Below, in pieces: positions 26,131 through 34,987 of a DNA stretch of 44,342 bases (the stretch's first letter is position 1; every line of letters begins with the position of its first letter). The notes below the pieces were generated by a model. It did not search any database, had not been told where the DNA came from, and saw only the letters and a list, made by a program, of their open reading frames with translations. A program made the position numbers and the translations under genes. The DNA comes from an uncultured Clostridium sp. (GTDB lineage Bacteria; Bacillota; Clostridia; TANB77; CAG-508): assembly GCA_900554635.1 (NCBI GenBank), contig USHY01000005.1:1-44342 (forward strand), read 5' to 3'.

Positions 26131-26165
26131 ATGGTAATATATGGTAATCATGTATTACCATTTTT
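26131..26165 (+). terminator. Terminator of the pilin-like gene
   Basis: ATGGTAATA / TATTACCAT, nine-base stem, then TTTTT. A second ATGGTAAT lies in the loop and could give an alternative fold. Confidence 0.7.
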
Positions 26166-26203
26166 AAAAACCCAAAAATTATCACACTTTTATCCCCAAA
26201 CTA

Positions 26204-26232
26204 TTGATTTTTCCAATCAAATTGATTATAAT
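26204..26232 (+). promoter_or_regulatory. Promoter of metG
   Basis: TTGATT (26204-26209) and TATAAT (26227-26232) with a 17 bp spacer, giving a leader of about 35 bases; there is no room for a T-box riboswitch. Confidence 0.65.
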
Positions 26233-26274
26233 AATAAAGTAGAAAATTTCCAGAAGAGAAGGGAAGATTGGTTT

Positions 26275-27879
26275 ATGAGTAGAGATATTTTGATTGGCGG
26301 GGCTTGGCCCTATGCTAACTATTATATGCACATTGGTCATTTGGCTGCTTTGCTTCCAGGTGATGTGCTTGCTAGATTTTTCAGGGGGAATGGAGACAAT
26401 GTTATTTATGTTTCTGGTACTGATTCTCATGGTACACCTATAACACAGCGTGCTGCTAAGGAGAATACTACTCCAGAGGAGATTGCTAAAAGATATCATG
26501 AAGCATTTATTAAGAGCTTTGGAGCAATGAATTTTGAGTATGATATGTATGCTGCAACTTTTCAAGAGGAACATAAGGAACAAGTTAAGAAGTATTTTTT
26601 GAAGCTAATTGAAAATGGTTATATATATGAAAAAACTGTAAAACAGGATTATTGTGAAAAATGTGGAAAATTCTTATCTGATAGAGAGATTGTTGGTAAA
26701 TGCCCAAAGTGTGGAGGAAAAGCTAGTGGTGAGCAATGTGATGATTGTTTAACAACTTTAAATGCAGATGAAGTTGAGGATAAGCATTGTAAAGAATGTG
26801 GTGAACCTACTGTTTTAAAAGACAATAAACACTTATATTTTAAACTTTCAGCTTTCCAAAAACAAATCGAAGACTTAATTCAAGCAAGTGAAAACACATG
26901 GAGAAAACAGGCTATTGGAGAATCAAGAAAATTCTTAAACAATGGTTTAATTGATAGAGCAGCTACAAGGCAACTTGAATGGGGAATTGAAGTCCCAGTA
27001 AAGGGTTATGAGGATAAGAGAATATATGTATGGATTGAAGCTGTTTTAGGTTACTTAACAACAGCAAAAAGGGTAGCAGATTCTAGAGGAATAGATTTTG
27101 AAAAGTTCATGAGCAAGGACAACCATAATCTTTCAACATACTATGTCCATGGAAAAGATAATATTCCATTCCACACAATAATATTCCCAGCACTAATGCT
27201 TGGAATAGGCAATGGATACCAATTGCCTAAATACATTGTGTCTAGTGGATATGTAAATATGAATGATACAAAAATGTCTAAAAGTAAAGGAAACCTAGTT
27301 ACAGTAGATGAACTAGTTCAAAAATATGATGTAGACAGTATAAGATATTATATGATTTCAAATGGTCCAGAGAAGAAAGACATGAACTTTACAGAAGAAC
27401 TATTTGTACAAGCACATAATAAATTTTTGGTTGGAATGCTAGGTAACTTTGCAAACAGAAATTTATCATTCATTAACAAAAAATTTGATGGAATAATCAA
27501 AGAAGCTAAAGTTGATGAAGAAGTTGTAAAAATGACAGAGACTCTATACAGAAAAGTAGGTTCTCTAATTGAACAAGCTGAATTAAAAGCAGCAATAGAT
27601 GAAATATTTGAATATATAGGCTTTGCAAACAAATACTATGATGAAAACGAACCATGGAAAAAGGCAAAAGAAAATATTGATGAATTCAACAACATAACAT
27701 ATACTTGCACATATATAATAGCAAATGTTTCAAACCTAATAGCACCATTTATGCCAAACACATCAAAGAAAATTAAAAAAATGTTAAGCTTACCAGAGTT
27801 CAAATGGGAGCCAATAAACATTAAAGGTGATATTAAGATAAATGAACTAGAACTATTATTTAACAGAATAGATTTATAA
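26275..27879 (+). CDS. metG: Methionyl-tRNA synthetase
   Basis: 534 residues from ATG 26275; the longer open frame to 26131 starts inside the preceding terminator and is rejected. Class I catalytic core: MHIGHL (HIGH motif, about residues 16-21) and TKMSKSKGN (KMSKS, about 333). The connective insertion carries four CxxC knuckles (CEKC, CPKC, CDDC, CKEC), the two-zinc type. It stops after the anticodon-binding helical domain and has no C-terminal EMAP/tRNA-binding domain, so it is the short form. Confidence 0.95.
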   Translation: MSRDILIGGAWPYANYYMHIGHLAALLPGDVLARFFRGNGDNVIYVSGTDSHGTPITQRAAKENTTPEEIAKRYHEAFIKSFGAMNFEYDMYAATFQEEHKEQVKKYFLKLIENGYIYEKTVKQDYCEKCGKFLSDREIVGKCPKCGGKASGEQCDDCLTTLNADEVEDKHCKECGEPTVLKDNKHLYFKLSAFQKQIEDLIQASENTWRKQAIGESRKFLNNGLIDRAATRQLEWGIEVPVKGYEDKRIYVWIEAVLGYLTTAKRVADSRGIDFEKFMSKDNHNLSTYYVHGKDNIPFHTIIFPALMLGIGNGYQLPKYIVSSGYVNMNDTKMSKSKGNLVTVDELVQKYDVDSIRYYMISNGPEKKDMNFTEELFVQAHNKFLVGMLGNFANRNLSFINKKFDGIIKEAKVDEEVVKMTETLYRKVGSLIEQAELKAAIDEIFEYIGFANKYYDENEPWKKAKENIDEFNNITYTCTYIIANVSNLIAPFMPNTSKKIKKMLSLPEFKWEPINIKGDIKINELELLFNRIDL

Positions 27880-27883
27880 TATA

Positions 27884-27928
27884 AAAATAGAATGACTATT
27901 AGTAGACAACATATAGTCGTTCTATTTT
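27884..27928 (+). terminator. Terminator of metG
   Basis: AAAATAGAATGACTAT / ATAGTCGTTCTATTTT, 16-base stem with one T·G pair and a 13-base loop. The kinase gene starts 15 bases later, so it may depend on readthrough. Confidence 0.8.
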
Positions 27929-27943
27929 AAAAAGGAAGAAAAA

Positions 27944-28954
27944 ATGGAAGAAAAGAAATATTTAAAAAAACAACTAATAAAAAACATGGTATATACATTT
28001 GCTGTATTTACAATACTTGTATTAATATTTGATTGCTTAATATATAAAAGAGCAGAAAGACAATTATATAAAGAAATAGATGCAGAATTACATAGTTTTG
28101 TAACAAGAGAACCAAATGGAAAAGTAGTTATAGTAAACCCAAGCACTATGCTTGTTATAAGAAACATCAGTTTAAAAAGCTTAAAAAGTAAGTTGTTTTA
28201 TATAAGTACTATTATAATAACAACATCTGCAATAGCAAGTTATATACTATCAAAAAGAACACTAAAACCAATATTTATGGCATGGGAAAAGCAAAATGAA
28301 TTTGTGCAAAATGCAGCACATGAACTTAGAACACCACTTACAATAATACAAGCAAAACAGCAACTTTTACTAAAAGAACCTGAAAGCAAAATTATTGATA
28401 AATCAGAAGACATTAGCTTAACAATAAATGAAACAAGAAGACTTACAAAACTTGTAAAAGAGCTCATGATACTTGCAACAGCAGATTCTAGCAAATTACA
28501 ACTAAAAAAAGAACAAAAAAATATAGATGAAGTAATAAAAGAAACAACAGCTCCATATATCGAATATGCAGAAATGCAAGGAAAAAAACTAGTACTTGAT
28601 TTGAACTGCAACAAAGTTGCAAATATAGATGTAAGCAAAATTACAGAGCTAATGGTTATATTATTAGATAACGCAATTAAATATACCAAAGAAAATGAAA
28701 AAATTACAGTAAAAACTCACAATAAAGATGGAAGGTGCTTTATAGAAGTAATTGATGAAGGAATAGGCATAAGCGATGAACAGAAAAAGCACATTTTCGA
28801 AAGATTTTATAGAGCAGATAAAGCTCGTTCAAGAGAAACAGGTGGAACTGGGCTTGGCCTTGCGATAGCACAAACAATTGTTAAAGCCCATGGTGGAACA
28901 ATTAGGGTATATAATAATGAGCCAAAAGGAACAAAATTCGTAGTAAAAATTTAA
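27944..28954 (+). CDS. Orphan sensor histidine kinase
   Basis: 336 residues: TM1 (about 14-35), a short extracellular segment of about 45 residues, TM2 (about 84-105), then a HisKA dimerisation domain with the H-box HELRTPLT (His about 126) and an HATPase domain with N-box LLDNAIKYT, G1 DEGIGIS, F-box IFERFYR and G2 GGTGLGLAI. All boxes are intact. No response regulator lies next to it, so its partner is encoded elsewhere. The small sensor region suggests it detects membrane or nearby protein signals. Confidence 0.9.
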   Translation: MEEKKYLKKQLIKNMVYTFAVFTILVLIFDCLIYKRAERQLYKEIDAELHSFVTREPNGKVVIVNPSTMLVIRNISLKSLKSKLFYISTIIITTSAIASYILSKRTLKPIFMAWEKQNEFVQNAAHELRTPLTIIQAKQQLLLKEPESKIIDKSEDISLTINETRRLTKLVKELMILATADSSKLQLKKEQKNIDEVIKETTAPYIEYAEMQGKKLVLDLNCNKVANIDVSKITELMVILLDNAIKYTKENEKITVKTHNKDGRCFIEVIDEGIGISDEQKKHIFERFYRADKARSRETGGTGLGLAIAQTIVKAHGGTIRVYNNEPKGTKFVVKI

Positions 28955-28968
28955 TTTACTACGAATTT
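28934..28968. terminator. Bidirectional terminator
   Basis: AAATTCGTAGTAAA / TTTACTACGAATTT, 14-base stem, loop AATTTAA containing the kinase stop codon. It serves the kinase on plus and murC on minus. Confidence 0.8.
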
Positions 28969-28972
28969 AATT

Positions 28973-30358
28973 TTATCCTAATATTTTTTTGCCAACTTCA
29001 TAAACTGTTCCAGCTCCCATTGTTAGAATTAAATCATGTGGGCAAGCATGGCTTTTTATGTAATCTGCAATGTCATCGAAGTTTGAAATATAAAGGGCAT
29101 TTTTTCCAAGGTCTCCAATTTTGCGAACTAAATCTTTAGATGTAATACCATATGTATTTTTTTCTCTTGCAGCATATATGTCAGTTACAATTATGTTGTC
29201 AAAATCCAGTAAAGCTTCAGCAAAATCTGAAAGAAGTTCTTTTGTTCTGCTATAGGTATGTGGTTGAAAAACAACCCAAGATTGGCGGTATGTTTTATTT
29301 TTCATTGCTTTAGCAGTAGCTGAGATTTCACTTGGGTGATGAGCATAATCATCATAAACATCCATATTATCAAATGAACCAACATATTCAAATCTACGAT
29401 TTGCACCAGAAAACCTAGATAGAACGGTTTTTAGTATTTGCCTTGAAATACCATAACAAGAGCACATTGCAATACATGCTAAAGCATTATATACATTATG
29501 CAATCCAGGTACAGATAACTTAAACTCTCCGAAATATGAGTTGTTTCTATAAACATCAAATTTTGGATATCCATTTTTATCATAAACAACATTTCTTCCA
29601 ACAAAATTTGCTCTATCATTTCTAATACCAAATGTAATTACTCTAGCAGCGGTATTTTTGCGTAAATCTAAGCAGTCAGGGTCATCACCATTAGTAACTA
29701 AATAGCCATCTCTTGGAAGAAGGTTCACATATTTTGAAAAAGCATGCTTAATATTATCAAATGTTTTGAAGTAGTCCAAATGGTCATTATCAATATTAGT
29801 AACAACTGCACTTTGTGGGCTGAATTTTAAAAAGCTTTCAACATATTCACAAGCCTCTAAAATAAAGAAATCACTATTTCCAACTCTATAGTTTCCACCA
29901 ATACCTTTAAGTATTGCACCAACTTGAATGCTTGGGTCTAAACCAGCCTCTAGGAAACATAAAGAAATCATAGATGTTGTGGTAGTTTTTCCATGTGTAC
30001 CAGAAATTCCAATAGTATTATCATAAATTCTTGTAAGGAATCCAACAAAATCGGCTCTTTCTACTAAAGGTATATTATTTGTTTTGGCACAAACAATCTC
30101 AGGGTCATCAGGCTTAATAGCAGCAGAGTAAATAACAAAATCAGCTTTTTCTACTAAATTTGTATTATGCCCAATTGAAATAAAAATTCCATGAGCAGAA
30201 AGTCTATCAGTAATCTTACTTTTTGTACAATCAGAACCAGTAACAAAAAGTCCCCAATTATGTAATACCTCTGCAATACCACTCATGCTAATTCCACCAA
30301 TACCAATTAAGTGGATATGTTTATATTGCTTCAAATTTTCTATATTATCCAAATTCAT
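28973..30358 (-). CDS. murC: UDP-N-acetylmuramate--L-alanine ligase
   Basis: 461 residues; adds L-Ala to UDP-MurNAc in the cytoplasm, the first peptide step of peptidoglycan synthesis. Motifs: N-terminal Rossmann HLIGIGGISMSGIAEVL...VTGSD; ATP-binding GISGTHGKTTTTSM (about residues 110-122); HHPSEISAT near 315, which distinguishes MurC. Start ATG 30358 follows AAGGGAGA. It lies alone, divergent from glyQS, rather than in a mur cluster. Confidence 0.96.
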   Translation of the reverse strand: MNLDNIENLKQYKHIHLIGIGGISMSGIAEVLHNWGLFVTGSDCTKSKITDRLSAHGIFISIGHNTNLVEKADFVIYSAAIKPDDPEIVCAKTNNIPLVERADFVGFLTRIYDNTIGISGTHGKTTTTSMISLCFLEAGLDPSIQVGAILKGIGGNYRVGNSDFFILEACEYVESFLKFSPQSAVVTNIDNDHLDYFKTFDNIKHAFSKYVNLLPRDGYLVTNGDDPDCLDLRKNTAARVITFGIRNDRANFVGRNVVYDKNGYPKFDVYRNNSYFGEFKLSVPGLHNVYNALACIAMCSCYGISRQILKTVLSRFSGANRRFEYVGSFDNMDVYDDYAHHPSEISATAKAMKNKTYRQSWVVFQPHTYSRTKELLSDFAEALLDFDNIIVTDIYAAREKNTYGITSKDLVRKIGDLGKNALYISNFDDIADYIKSHACPHDLILTMGAGTVYEVGKKILG

Positions 30359-30397
30359 ACTAAATCTCCCTTTCGCGTAACATAATTCGACACATAG

Positions 30398-30426
30398 ATT
30401 ATATACTGTAAATCCAAAAAATTCAA
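30398..30426 (-). promoter_or_regulatory. Promoter of murC
   Basis: On minus: TTGAAT (30426-30421), 17 bp spacer, TATAAT (30403-30398). Confidence 0.7.
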
Positions 30427-30510
30427 TATATTATGTAAAAATAATATATGTTTTTTGTTCAAAAATATTTACATATTTTATGGCGTTTTTGGATTTTTTT
30501 AACATTTCTA

Positions 30511-30539
30511 TTGATATTCACTTAAAAATGGTATAAAAT
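30511..30539 (+). promoter_or_regulatory. Promoter of glyQS
   Basis: TTGATA (30511-30516) and TAAAAT (30534-30539), 17 bp apart, 32 bases before the start. Hence the leader is too short for a T-box. Confidence 0.6.
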
Positions 30540-30571
30540 AGTGTAAATTAAAAATAGGATGTGATTATTTT

Positions 30572-31957
30572 ATGAAAGAAAAATCTATGGACAAGATTGT
30601 AAATTTATGTAAAAGCAGGGGATATATTTACCCAGGGTCTGAAATTTATGGAGGCCTTGCAAACTCTTGGGACTATGGCCCTTTAGGTGTTGAATTTAAA
30701 AATAATGTGAAAAAAGCTTGGATGAAAAAATTTATTCAAGAAAATAAATATAATGTTGGTTTAGATGCTGCAATCCTAATGAATCCTGAAACATGGGTTG
30801 CTTCAGGACATGTTGGAGGATTTAGTGACCCTCTTATTGACTGCAAATCTTGCAAAACAAGACACAGAGCAGATAAACTAATAGAAGATTGGCTTAAAGA
30901 AAACAATAAAGAAGAAGTTGTTGATGGATGGTCAGATGAAAAAATGGTTGATTTTATTCATGAAAATGGCATAAAATGCCCAGACTGTGGAGCTAGCAAT
31001 TTTACTTCAATTAGAAAATTTAACTTAATGTTTAAAACTTTCCAAGGAGTAACAGAAGATACAAAATCAGAGCTATACCTAAGACCAGAAACAGCACAAG
31101 GTATTTTCGTAAACTTTAAAAATGTTTTAAGAACAACTAGAAGAAAATTACCAATGGGAATTGGTCAGGTTGGAAAATCATTTAGAAATGAAATAACACC
31201 AGGAAACTTCTTATTCAGAATCCGCGAATTTGAACAAATGGAACTAGAATTTTTCTGCAAACCAGGAACAGATATGGAATGGTTTAAATATTGGAGAGCA
31301 TTTTGTAAAGATTGGTTATTAAGCCTAGGAATGAACGAAGAAAGCCTACGCTTAAGAGACCATTCACCAGAAGAACTTTGTTTCTATAGCAAAGGAACAA
31401 CAGATATAGAATTCAAATTCCCATTTGGATGGGGAGAACTTTGGGGAATTGCAGATAGAACAGATTACGACCTAAAACAACACATGGAACATTCAAAAGA
31501 AGACTTTACATACTTAGACCAAGAAACAGGAGAAAAATTCATACCATACTGTGTAGAGCCATCACTTGGTTGTGACAGGGTAGCACTAGCATTCCTTTGC
31601 AATGCTTATGATGAAGAAGAAATAGCAGAAGGAGACACAAGAACAGTATTACACTTACACCCAGCACTAGCACCATACAAAGTAGCAGTTTTACCACTAT
31701 CAAAGAAATTAAGCCCAAAAGCTGAAGAAATATACACAAACCTTTCAAAAAAATATATGTGTGAATATGATGAAGCAGGAAGCATAGGAAAAAGATACAG
31801 AAGAGAAGATGAAATAGGAACACCATATTGCATAACAATAGATTTTGAAACAGAAAATGACAATTCAGTTACTATAAGAGACAGAGACACAATGGAACAA
31901 GTAAGAGTAAAAATAGATGACCTAGAAAAATGGATAGATGAAAAAATAGCATTTTAA
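30572..31957 (+). CDS. glyQS: Glycyl-tRNA synthetase, dimeric type
   Basis: 461 residues, class II alpha-2 type GlyRS. Class II motifs: motif 1 region WDYGPLGVEFKNNVK, motif 2 SFRNEITPGNFLFRIREFEQMELEFF, and motif 3 EPSLGCDRVALAFL followed by the anticodon-binding domain with PYKVAVLPLSKK. Zinc-type cysteines CKSC (about residue 92) and CPDC (about 137) are present. Length is normal. It charges tRNA-Gly and so would also charge any glycine tRNA involved in the CGGN recoding proposed here. Start ATG 30572 with AGGATG upstream. Confidence 0.96.
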   Translation: MKEKSMDKIVNLCKSRGYIYPGSEIYGGLANSWDYGPLGVEFKNNVKKAWMKKFIQENKYNVGLDAAILMNPETWVASGHVGGFSDPLIDCKSCKTRHRADKLIEDWLKENNKEEVVDGWSDEKMVDFIHENGIKCPDCGASNFTSIRKFNLMFKTFQGVTEDTKSELYLRPETAQGIFVNFKNVLRTTRRKLPMGIGQVGKSFRNEITPGNFLFRIREFEQMELEFFCKPGTDMEWFKYWRAFCKDWLLSLGMNEESLRLRDHSPEELCFYSKGTTDIEFKFPFGWGELWGIADRTDYDLKQHMEHSKEDFTYLDQETGEKFIPYCVEPSLGCDRVALAFLCNAYDEEEIAEGDTRTVLHLHPALAPYKVAVLPLSKKLSPKAEEIYTNLSKKYMCEYDEAGSIGKRYRREDEIGTPYCITIDFETENDNSVTIRDRDTMEQVRVKIDDLEKWIDEKIAF

Positions 31958-32019
31958 GACTAAAAACTTAGCCATCTCTATAAAAAAACAAAAAGAACTT
32001 AAAAAATTAAACAAAATTA

Positions 32020-32048
32020 TTGACAATTAGCGGTTTTTCTTATATAAT
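32020..32048 (+). promoter_or_regulatory. Promoter of rpsU
   Basis: Consensus TTGACA (32020-32025), 17 bp, TATAAT (32043-32048), with GAGGGGAGGG before the gene. Confidence 0.85.
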
Positions 32049-32104
32049 AATACAAGTTATGGAAAAAATCCCAAATGAAAGCAAACCGAGGGGAGGGAAT
32101 ATAG

Positions 32105-32275
32105 ATGGCAGAAATTAAAGTAAATAATGGAAATATAGAAGATGCTCTAAAAAGATTTAAAAGACAATGTGTAAGAAATGGTGTATTACAAGAGGTTAGA
32201 AAAAGAGAACATTATGAAAAACCAAGCGTTAAAAGAAAGAAAAAATCTGAAGCAGCTAGAAAAAGAAAATTTTAA
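32105..32275 (+). CDS. rpsU: 30S ribosomal protein S21
   Basis: 56 residues. The S21 pattern is unmistakable: an acidic start IEDALKRFKRQCVRNGVLQEVRKREHYEKPS followed by a Lys/Arg-rich tail ending RKRKF. S21 binds near the 3' end of 16S rRNA and helps start selection. It has a strong promoter and its own terminator, so it is monocistronic. Confidence 0.97.
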   Translation: MAEIKVNNGNIEDALKRFKRQCVRNGVLQEVRKREHYEKPSVKRKKKSEAARKRKF

Positions 32276-32281
32276 ATACAT

Positions 32282-32320
32282 AAAAACAGAGGTTATACCA
32301 TATTTTGACCTCTGTTTTTT
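32282..32320 (+). terminator. Terminator of rpsU
   Basis: AAAAACAGAGGT / ACCTCTGTTTTTT hairpin just after the stop. Confidence 0.8.
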
Positions 32321-32371
32321 GAATAATATAAGAAAAAACGGTAAAAATAAACAAAAAGGAGAGATAAAAAT

Positions 32372-33646
32372 ATGGCATATGAAATTAAAGAAATAAAAAA
32401 AGGCATAAAAGTTCACTGCATAAATACAAACAAATTCAAAACAAATTTATTTGCAGCATTCTTAAGTGTACCAATAAAAAGAGATACTGTAACGCAAAAT
32501 GCACTTATTCCAGCAGTTTTAAGGCTTGGAACAGCACAATTAAAATCACAAGAAGAAATAAGCATAGAACTTGAGAATATGTATGGAGCAACTTTAGACA
32601 CAGGAGCAGAAAAAATAGGAGACAACCAAGTAATAAAATTTTACCTTGAAACATTAAACGACAACTATTTGCCAGAAAAAGAAAATTTATCTAAAAAAGC
32701 CATAGATTTGTTACTAGATGTAATTTTTAACCCACTAACAGAAAACGGTGGATTTAAAAAGGAATATGTAGACTCAGAAAAAAAGACTATACAAAGATTA
32801 ATAGAAGGCCGAATAGATAACAAAGATATGTATGCGTACACAAGATGTATAGAAGAAATGTATAAAAATAAACCATATGGATTATATAAATATGGCTATA
32901 TAGAAGATTTAAGCAATATAAATGAACACAATCTTTATGATGATTATAAAAACTTAATAAATGAAGCTAAAATAGATATTTTCGTTTCAGGAAATTTTGA
33001 AAATGAATCAATACAAAATGAGATAACAAATAATGAAAACATACTAGCATTAAGTCCAAGAGAAGATAACCATATTATAAACAATGAAGAAACAGAGAAA
33101 AAAGAAGAAGCACAAGTACAAACTATTCAAGATAAAAAAGATGTATCACAAGGAAAACTTGTAATAGGCTTAGATATTGATTACAATAAGCCAGATTCAA
33201 AATATGCAATGTGCTTATATAATGTAATACTAGGAGAAAGTGCAACTTCAAAAATGTTCCAAAATGTAAGAGAAAAAGCTGGACTTGCATATTCTGCAAG
33301 GTCAACATACTTAAGACAGAAGAACAACATTTTTATAAGAGCAGGAATAGAAATAGAAAATTATGAAAAAGCAGTAGACATAATAAAAGAACAGCTAGAA
33401 GATATGAAAAATGGAAACTTTACAGATGAAGATATACAAAATGCAAAAAAATATATGATTTCTGGAATAAAAACAGTACAAGATGAACAAGATTCAGAAA
33501 TTACCTATTACATGGGACAAGAAATTTCTGGTAAATTATTAACATTTGAAGAATATGCTAATAAAATTAATGGGGTTTCAAGAGAAAATATAGAAGAAAT
33601 TGCCCAAAACATAAAAATTAATACAATCTATTTTTTAAGAAATTAG
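32372..33646 (+). CDS. M16-family protein lacking the zinc motif (YmfF-like)
   Basis: 424 residues with M16 peptidase fold and no HxxEH motif. The C-terminal half retains FQNVREKAGLAYSARSTYLRQKN, the R/Y substrate-binding stretch of M16 enzymes. This matches the inactive partner in two-subunit M16 proteases such as YmfF. It is encoded nine bases before the active partner. An acidic insertion (EETEKKEEAQVQ, about residues 230-245) joins the two halves. Start ATG 32372 has AAAGGAGAG upstream. Confidence 0.85.
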   Translation: MAYEIKEIKKGIKVHCINTNKFKTNLFAAFLSVPIKRDTVTQNALIPAVLRLGTAQLKSQEEISIELENMYGATLDTGAEKIGDNQVIKFYLETLNDNYLPEKENLSKKAIDLLLDVIFNPLTENGGFKKEYVDSEKKTIQRLIEGRIDNKDMYAYTRCIEEMYKNKPYGLYKYGYIEDLSNINEHNLYDDYKNLINEAKIDIFVSGNFENESIQNEITNNENILALSPREDNHIINNEETEKKEEAQVQTIQDKKDVSQGKLVIGLDIDYNKPDSKYAMCLYNVILGESATSKMFQNVREKAGLAYSARSTYLRQKNNIFIRAGIEIENYEKAVDIIKEQLEDMKNGNFTDEDIQNAKKYMISGIKTVQDEQDSEITYYMGQEISGKLLTFEEYANKINGVSRENIEEIAQNIKINTIYFLRN

Positions 33647-33655
33647 GAGGAACAT

Positions 33656-34939
33656 ATGCAAATTATTGAAAATTCAAAGGTGAAAGAAAAATTATATGTA
33701 GAAAAATTGGAAAATGGTTTAACAATAATGATAATGCCTAAAAAGAATATACAGAAAAAATATATGATTTGGTCAACAAATTTTGGCTCATTGGATAATA
33801 AGTTTATTGCACCAAATGAAAAAGAAGAAACATCAATTCCAGATGGAGTAGCTCATTTCCTTGAGCATAAAATGTTTGAACAAGCAAATGGAACAAACAG
33901 CTTAGATACATTAACAGCTCTAGGCGTAAATGCAAATGCCTATACTTCAACAGACCACACTTGTTATTTATTTGAATGTACAGATAACTTCACTCCTGCA
34001 ATGGATGAACTAATGGATTATGTTCAAAATCCATATTTTACAGATAAAAATGTGGAAAAGGAAAAGGGAATAATAGGTCAAGAAATAAGAATGTACCAAG
34101 ACTACCCAAGCTGGGAAGTATATATGAATGCAATTAAAAATATGTACAAAAATAATCCTATAACAATAGATATTGCAGGTTCAATAGAGTCAATAAGCAA
34201 TATAAATAAAGAGGTATTATATAAATGCTACAACACTTTTTACCATCCATCAAACATGGTAATGGCATTTAGTGGAGATTTTGAACCAGATGAGTTGATT
34301 GAAGAAGTAAAAAAACGCTTAAAACCAACAGAAAAACATGGGGAAATAAAAAGAATTTATCCAGAAGAACAAGAACAAATAGTGCAAAAAGAAACTGTCA
34401 AAAAAATGGAAGTAAGTATGCCTATATTTGTAATAGGAATAAAAGACAGTAAAAACAATAAAGGTTTAAGCAGTGAAGCAATTGTAAAAAAACACATTGC
34501 TATTGAAATACTACTAAATATGCTAATTGGCAAAAGTTCAAAGCTATACAAAGAATTATATGAAGCAGAACTAATAACAGGCGAACCATATGTAGAATAC
34601 GAGTTTTCTAAACAATATGCACACATAGCAATAACAGGTCAATCAAACAATCCAAGAGAGGTTTTGAAAAGAATACAGGAAGAAATAGCAAAAATGAAAA
34701 ACAAAGATTTAGATATAGAACATTTCCAAAGAATTAAAAAAATGATATATGCAGGCTATGTTAAAGAATATGATGATGTAGCCGAAATATGCAGAATGTT
34801 TGTTGCTGATTACATGAAAGGAATAAACAGTTTTGAATATCTTGAAAATTACAATCAAGTAACACCAGAATATACAAAGCAAATACTAGAAGAAATTTTT
34901 GATGAGAATAAAACAGTGTTGTCAATAGTAGAAAAATAG
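33656..34939 (+). CDS. M16-family zinc peptidase (YmfH-like)
   Basis: 427 residues. The active-site motif HFLEH (about residues 66-70) and downstream Glu in GIIGQEIRMYQD (about 145) form the inverted HxxEH zinc centre. It should form a heterodimer with the preceding inactive subunit and degrade peptides. Similar pairs occur widely in sporulating Firmicutes. GGAGG lies before ATG 33656. Confidence 0.9.
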   Translation: MQIIENSKVKEKLYVEKLENGLTIMIMPKKNIQKKYMIWSTNFGSLDNKFIAPNEKEETSIPDGVAHFLEHKMFEQANGTNSLDTLTALGVNANAYTSTDHTCYLFECTDNFTPAMDELMDYVQNPYFTDKNVEKEKGIIGQEIRMYQDYPSWEVYMNAIKNMYKNNPITIDIAGSIESISNINKEVLYKCYNTFYHPSNMVMAFSGDFEPDELIEEVKKRLKPTEKHGEIKRIYPEEQEQIVQKETVKKMEVSMPIFVIGIKDSKNNKGLSSEAIVKKHIAIEILLNMLIGKSSKLYKELYEAELITGEPYVEYEFSKQYAHIAITGQSNNPREVLKRIQEEIAKMKNKDLDIEHFQRIKKMIYAGYVKEYDDVAEICRMFVADYMKGINSFEYLENYNQVTPEYTKQILEEIFDENKTVLSIVEK

Positions 34940-34947
34940 TGATATTT

Positions 34948-34987
34948 AGAAATTAAAGAGAATGGTGAGCCATTCTCTTTAATTTCT
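34948..34987. terminator. Long bidirectional terminator
   Basis: AGAAATTAAAGAGAATGG / CCATTCTCTTTAATTTCT, an 18-base perfect stem with a four-base loop. The restored dacA stop codon (34981-34979) lies in the stem, as the M23 stop does in its own terminator; this fits the +1 reading of dacA. Confidence 0.85.

Noticed and set aside
26131..26274. Longer metG start at 26131
   Set aside because: It begins in the preceding terminator and lies upstream of the metG promoter; the family N-terminus begins at 26275.
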